Shown here one piece after another: positions 61,013 to 64,000 of a DNA stretch of 64,000 nucleotides. How positions within the stretch are numbered: the first letter of the stretch is position 1; each line of letters starts with the position of its first letter. Below the pieces are notes generated by a model. That model saw only the letters and a program-made list of their open reading frames with translations. It was not told the origin of the DNA and ran no database searches. The stretch is from the NCBI GenBank assembly GCA_045579705.1, contig JAZNMP010000036.1:1-64000 (forward strand), in the 5' to 3' direction. Source of the stretch: Lachnocurva sp045579705 (lineage in GTDB: Bacteria; Bacillota; Clostridia; Lachnospirales; Lachnospiraceae). Both the position numbers and the translations under genes were made by a program.

Positions 61013-62800
61013 ATGCAGATTCAGGATATTATCGGACAGCTTGGAACCTATGTTTCCAGCCAGAAAGGTTCAAATCAAATAAAGAAGGAAGAAAGTGTTT
61101 CTACTGTTCGAAATTCTGATGCCCTTTCTAAGGGTGAAATCTTTGAGGGCAATATTTCTTCGGTTAAAGGAGACAAAGTTATCCTGTCCCTTCCAAACGG
61201 GCAGAGTATGACCGCGAGACTTCAGGGAAATTTCAACCTCGTAGAAGGTGAATCGGTATTCTTCCAGGTTAAATCAAATGATGGGGAAACCATCGAAATA
61301 ACACCACTTCAGAACGGGATTTTAAACAATCCTATCTTACTAAATGCGCTTGCAGAGAGTTCTCTGCCGCAGACAGCGAGAAATATCGAACTCGTAAACA
61401 ATCTCATGCAACATTCACAGCCTATAAACTCCGAGAATCTCGGTAGAATGGGCAGACTCATCGCTCAAAATCCAGATGTTCCAGTAGAGACTTTAGTAAA
61501 AATGGATCGATTTGGTTTAGAGGCAACGCCAGAAAATATTGATAATTTTATAAGGTTTGAGGAGAATTCAAATGCGATTCTCGAGGAAGTGGATCGTTTC
61601 GTCATGGAGCTTGCTGACAATCTTGAAAGTATGAATCTTCCAAAGCAAGACATGCTTGCTTTACAGCAGGCGATTATAGATGCAGCTGATTATAATCTCG
61701 ATGAGTTTACGAATGAAAGATTAGGTTTAACGACTGAATCTAGTGTGCCTACAGAGGAGGCTGCTGAGATACCTGTTGATGGAAAGACAGTAGCAGTTTT
61801 TGCAGAAGAGGAAACTCTCGCTTTGACAAATCGGTTAGATACTGAAGCTTTGAAGATTGCTAATCAGACACAGCCTGAAGAGACTCAAATTATAAAAAAT
61901 CAGCCGGTTGAATCTCATATTTCAGAAGGACAGGCTGTAGAAATTACTCAGCATGAAGAAGCCGAAGGGCCGATAGCAGAGAAAAACTATACAAAGGATT
62001 TAACTTCAGAGCTTACTAAACTAGAAGGATTCAAGGAAGCTAATCCAACACTCTTTGATGATAAGGGAAATATTAGTCCTTCTGTTTCGGAAAAAGAAAT
62101 CCTTACGAAGATTAACGATTTCCTGAAAGCGAATCCGGAAATAAGCAGAGAAGCGTTAAAGGATATTTTTTCCGGAAAAGGATATAGAGAAGCGTTCAAA
62201 ACTATGCTCGAGCAGGAATGGATGCTTAAGCCTGAAGAAGTAGGAAAGAAAGATGCTGTTAAGGAGCTCTATGAGAGGCTGGAGAGCCAACTCTCGAATA
62301 TTGATAAGGTTGCAAAAGCTCTTTCCAGTGAGAATAATCCTATATCGAATACGATAAAGAATGTTCAGAGTAATGTAGACTTCATGAACCAGATGAATCA
62401 GTTGTACTCATATATTCAGATACCGCTGAAGATGATGAATCAGAGTGCGACAGGTGATTTGTACGTGTACCAGAATCGTAAAAAGGGAAATAATGCAAGT
62501 GACGATTTATCGGCTTTTTTGCATCTGTCGCTTACGAATTTGGGAAATACGGATATTGCAGTTACGATGCACCAGAAGCAGGTCGGCATCAGGTTTTATA
62601 TGGAAGATGAGGATGCATTTAAGCTAATAAATGATAATATCCATATTTTGGATGAGAAATTAACTGCTAAAGGTTATATTTCAAATATTTCTGTTTCTGA
62701 GACGAAGGCGGAGGAGAACTTCGTTGAGAAGTTGCTGGAAACAGAAAGTGTAGGGGCTAATCAGAAGATAAAGAGGTATTCATTTGACGTTCGGGCGTAG
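61013..62800 (+). CDS. FliK-like hook-length control domain protein (YlqG-like)
   Basis: The C-terminal region (DLYVYQNRKKGNNASDDLSAFLHLSLTNLGNTDIAVTMHQKQVGIRFYMEDEDAFKLINDNIHILDEKL) resembles the FliK/Flg_hook C-terminal domain that switches export specificity by contacting FlhB. The N-terminal half is a long low-complexity Glu/Thr-rich stretch with an early beta-rich segment (GEIFEGNISSVKGDKVILSLPNGQSMTARL). It occupies the ylqG slot of Bacillus, followed two genes later by an FlhB-tail homologue. Its role outside the flagellar operon is unknown. It overlaps yraN by 17 bases. Confidence 0.72.
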   Translation: MQIQDIIGQLGTYVSSQKGSNQIKKEESVSTVRNSDALSKGEIFEGNISSVKGDKVILSLPNGQSMTARLQGNFNLVEGESVFFQVKSNDGETIEITPLQNGILNNPILLNALAESSLPQTARNIELVNNLMQHSQPINSENLGRMGRLIAQNPDVPVETLVKMDRFGLEATPENIDNFIRFEENSNAILEEVDRFVMELADNLESMNLPKQDMLALQQAIIDAADYNLDEFTNERLGLTTESSVPTEEAAEIPVDGKTVAVFAEEETLALTNRLDTEALKIANQTQPEETQIIKNQPVESHISEGQAVEITQHEEAEGPIAEKNYTKDLTSELTKLEGFKEANPTLFDDKGNISPSVSEKEILTKINDFLKANPEISREALKDIFSGKGYREAFKTMLEQEWMLKPEEVGKKDAVKELYERLESQLSNIDKVAKALSSENNPISNTIKNVQSNVDFMNQMNQLYSYIQIPLKMMNQSATGDLYVYQNRKKGNNASDDLSAFLHLSLTNLGNTDIAVTMHQKQVGIRFYMEDEDAFKLINDNIHILDEKLTAKGYISNISVSETKAEENFVEKLLETESVGANQKIKRYSFDVRA

Positions 62801-63152
62801 TATACGTAATAAAGGGGCTTATTATGAACAAATTGCTGCAGCATATCTGTCTAAATGTTTAGGATATGATATACTAGAACTTAATTTTAAAAGTCGTTTT
62901 GGTGAAATCGATATTATCGCGAAAGATGGCGAATACCTGGTGTTTGTCGAGGTTAAATATCGTGATAATTCGCAACATGGCATGCCTGAAGAATTCTGTG
63001 ATTTAAAAAAACAGCGAAAAATAGTTTCTTCTGCACGTGTATTTATGTTAAAATCCCATAGCGACTTAGATGTTCCAATCCGCTTTGATGTGGTTTCCAT
63101 ATTAGGGGACAAGATTAAAGTGATTAAAGACGCTTTTTGGAGTTCTATTTAA
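62784..63152 (+). CDS. yraN: UPF0102/YraN-family endonuclease-like protein
   Basis: This 122-residue protein has the family pattern GAYYEQIAAAYLSKCLGYDILELNFKSRFGEIDIIAKDGEYLVFVEVKYR. The GEIDIIA...FVEVK spacing is a PD-(D/E)XK nuclease signature, predicted for Holliday-junction-like DNA. The start is TTG with AGAGGT six bases upstream, overlapping the FliK-like gene; no ATG gives the conserved N-terminus. Confidence 0.92.
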   Translation: MTFGRSIRNKGAYYEQIAAAYLSKCLGYDILELNFKSRFGEIDIIAKDGEYLVFVEVKYRDNSQHGMPEEFCDLKKQRKIVSSARVFMLKSHSDLDVPIRFDVVSILGDKIKVIKDAFWSSI

Positions 63153-63169
63153 CAGATTGGAGTATTAAA

Positions 63170-63454
63170 GTGCCAGAAGAATTTGACAAAAACAAAACTG
63201 CCGTTGCGCTTTCATATGATGCGGGCGATGATGCGCCGCGCATATTGGCGTCTGGTAAAGGTAGAGTGGCTGAAAGGATTATAGAGGAAGCAAAGAAGAA
63301 TGATGTTCCTTTTTACAAGGACGATTCTCTTGCTGAAACCCTTTCAAAGCTTGAGATTGGAGATGCTATTCCGCCAGAACTATATGAGGTGGTTGCTGAG
63401 ATCCTCGTATTCGTCGATGGAGTAGATAAGCTCAAATCTAAAATGGGAAGATAG
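63170..63454 (+). CDS. FlhB C-terminal-domain-like protein (YlqH-like)
   Basis: This 94-residue protein matches the cytoplasmic tail of FlhB: KTAVALSYDAGDDAPRILASGKGRVAERIIEEAKKNDVPFYKDDSLAETLSKLEIGDAIPPELYEVVAEILVFV. It has no membrane part. The NPTH autocleavage site of true FlhB is replaced by LSYD. The start is taken as GTG 63170 with TTGGAG upstream. As with Bacillus YlqH it occurs with a FliK-like protein near rnhB. Function is unknown. Confidence 0.85.
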   Translation: MPEEFDKNKTAVALSYDAGDDAPRILASGKGRVAERIIEEAKKNDVPFYKDDSLAETLSKLEIGDAIPPELYEVVAEILVFVDGVDKLKSKMGR

Positions 63455-63485
63455 TATTTTATAATAGAAATGGATTTAAGTAATT

Positions 63486-64000
63486 ATGGCAAAACCTATC
63501 GTAGCCATCGTTGGTAGACCTAACGTTGGTAAATCAACTTTGTTCAATGCGCTAGCAGGTGAACGTATTTCAATCGTAAATGATATGCCAGGTGTTACAC
63601 GAGACAGAATCTACTGTGATGTTACTTGGCTGGACAAAACTTTTACTTTAATCGATACAGGTGGTATCGAACCAGAATCTAATGATTTGATTCTTACAGA
63701 GATGAGAAATCAGGCTATGATCGCTATGGAGACAGCTGATGTCATCATGTTTGTTGTTGATATCAAGTCCGGTCTTACAGATGCGGACAGAGGAGTATGT
63801 GATATGCTTCGTCGTACACATAAGCCTGTAGTTCTCGTTGTAAACAAAGTAGATGATTTCAATAAATACATGAATGAAGTATATGAATTCTATAATCTTG
63901 GAATAGGTGATCCTATTCCTATTTCTGCTACTTCAAAGATCGGTTTCGGTGATATGCTCGAGAGCTTGGTCTCTGACTTCCCGGATGATGTGAAGAAGGA
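63486..64000 (+). CDS. der: Ribosome-associated GTPase Der (EngA), cut by the window end
   Basis: The frame is open from the ATG at 63486 to the window edge, giving 171 codons. The first GTPase domain is visible: AIVGRPNVGKSTLFNALAGERISIV (G1), PGVTRDR (G2), DTGGIE (G3) and VVNKVDD (G4). Der carries two such domains and acts in 50S assembly; the second domain would lie beyond the window. Confidence 0.95.
   Translation, partial: MAKPIVAIVGRPNVGKSTLFNALAGERISIVNDMPGVTRDRIYCDVTWLDKTFTLIDTGGIEPESNDLILTEMRNQAMIAMETADVIMFVVDIKSGLTDADRGVCDMLRRTHKPVVLVVNKVDDFNKYMNEVYEFYNLGIGDPIPISATSKIGFGDMLESLVSDFPDDVKK

Overview
The window looks like a chromosomal segment of a low-GC, anaerobic, probably motile Firmicute, most likely Lachnospiraceae or a close clostridial relative. 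This is inferred from gene content and order: a PPi-type phosphofructokinase, a single-chain PurL, a purine end-pathway split into a PurO-type cyclohydrolase plus an AICAR transformylase-only protein, the cysS-mrnC-rlmB-sigH block, the smc-ftsY-ylxM-ffh-rpsP-khpA-rimM-trmD-rplS block, and CheV with FliK/FlhB-like proteins. I see no phage, insertion sequence, integrase or CRISPR array. Almost all the sequence is housekeeping and nearly everything reads on the + strand; only bioY, a radical SAM gene and tmcAL are on the - strand.

Layout. 1-0.35 kb: a structured, probably repetitive intergenic element and tRNA-Trp. 0.58-4.6 kb: a Crh-like HPr homologue, PPi-phosphofructokinase and a nuclease-helicase fusion. 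4.66-9.4 kb: purL and uppP. 9.5-9.7 kb: tRNA-Val and tRNA-Met behind a strong promoter. 9.8-11.9 kb: a self-regulated PadR / HAAS-domain / DUF4097-like operon. 11.9-13.9 kb (- strand): radical SAM gene and bioY. 14.06-20.1 kb: ispF-cysS-mrnC-rlmB-sigH-cysteine desulfurase-mnmA, tightly packed. 20.3-23.4 kb: gap, pgk, tpiA. 23.5-26 kb: two lipoproteins (Sel1 repeats, CapA-like). 26-29.8 kb: purC-purF-purB. 29.9-33.2 kb: secG-rnr-smpB-ssrA, an RNA quality-control and trans-translation cluster. 33.3-38.7 kb: methyltransferase, an unknown membrane protein with a two-component system, a lipoprotein and CheV. 38.8-42.2 kb: a membrane protein with an 11-unit heptad repeat, ung and a FliD-like protein. 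42.3-44.2 kb: purO-like and purH (transformylase only). 44.2-49.6 kb: tmcAL, ackA, yceD-rpmF, plsX-acpP-rnc. 49.6-58.2 kb: smc through rplS. 58.3-64 kb: two signal peptidases flanking rbgA, rnhB, FliK-like, yraN, FlhB-like and the start of der (cut by the window edge).

Working together: three separate purine loci (purL; purCFB; purO-purH) cover much of IMP/AMP synthesis. Each has a perfect stem-loop followed by an AACCAAGAAA sequence just before the first purine gene; at two loci the match extends to 19 identical bases. This is the best candidate here for an undescribed shared regulatory element. Other notable points are overlapping divergent promoters between tmcAL and ackA, a terminator whose stem forms part of the ylxM-ffh promoter, a possible leaderless lepB mRNA, a Cys-rich tail on IspF, and a strict 19-residue Asp-rich repeat in the DUF4097-like protein.

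All start choices and RNA folds were read by eye. Coordinates of short sites may be off by a base.
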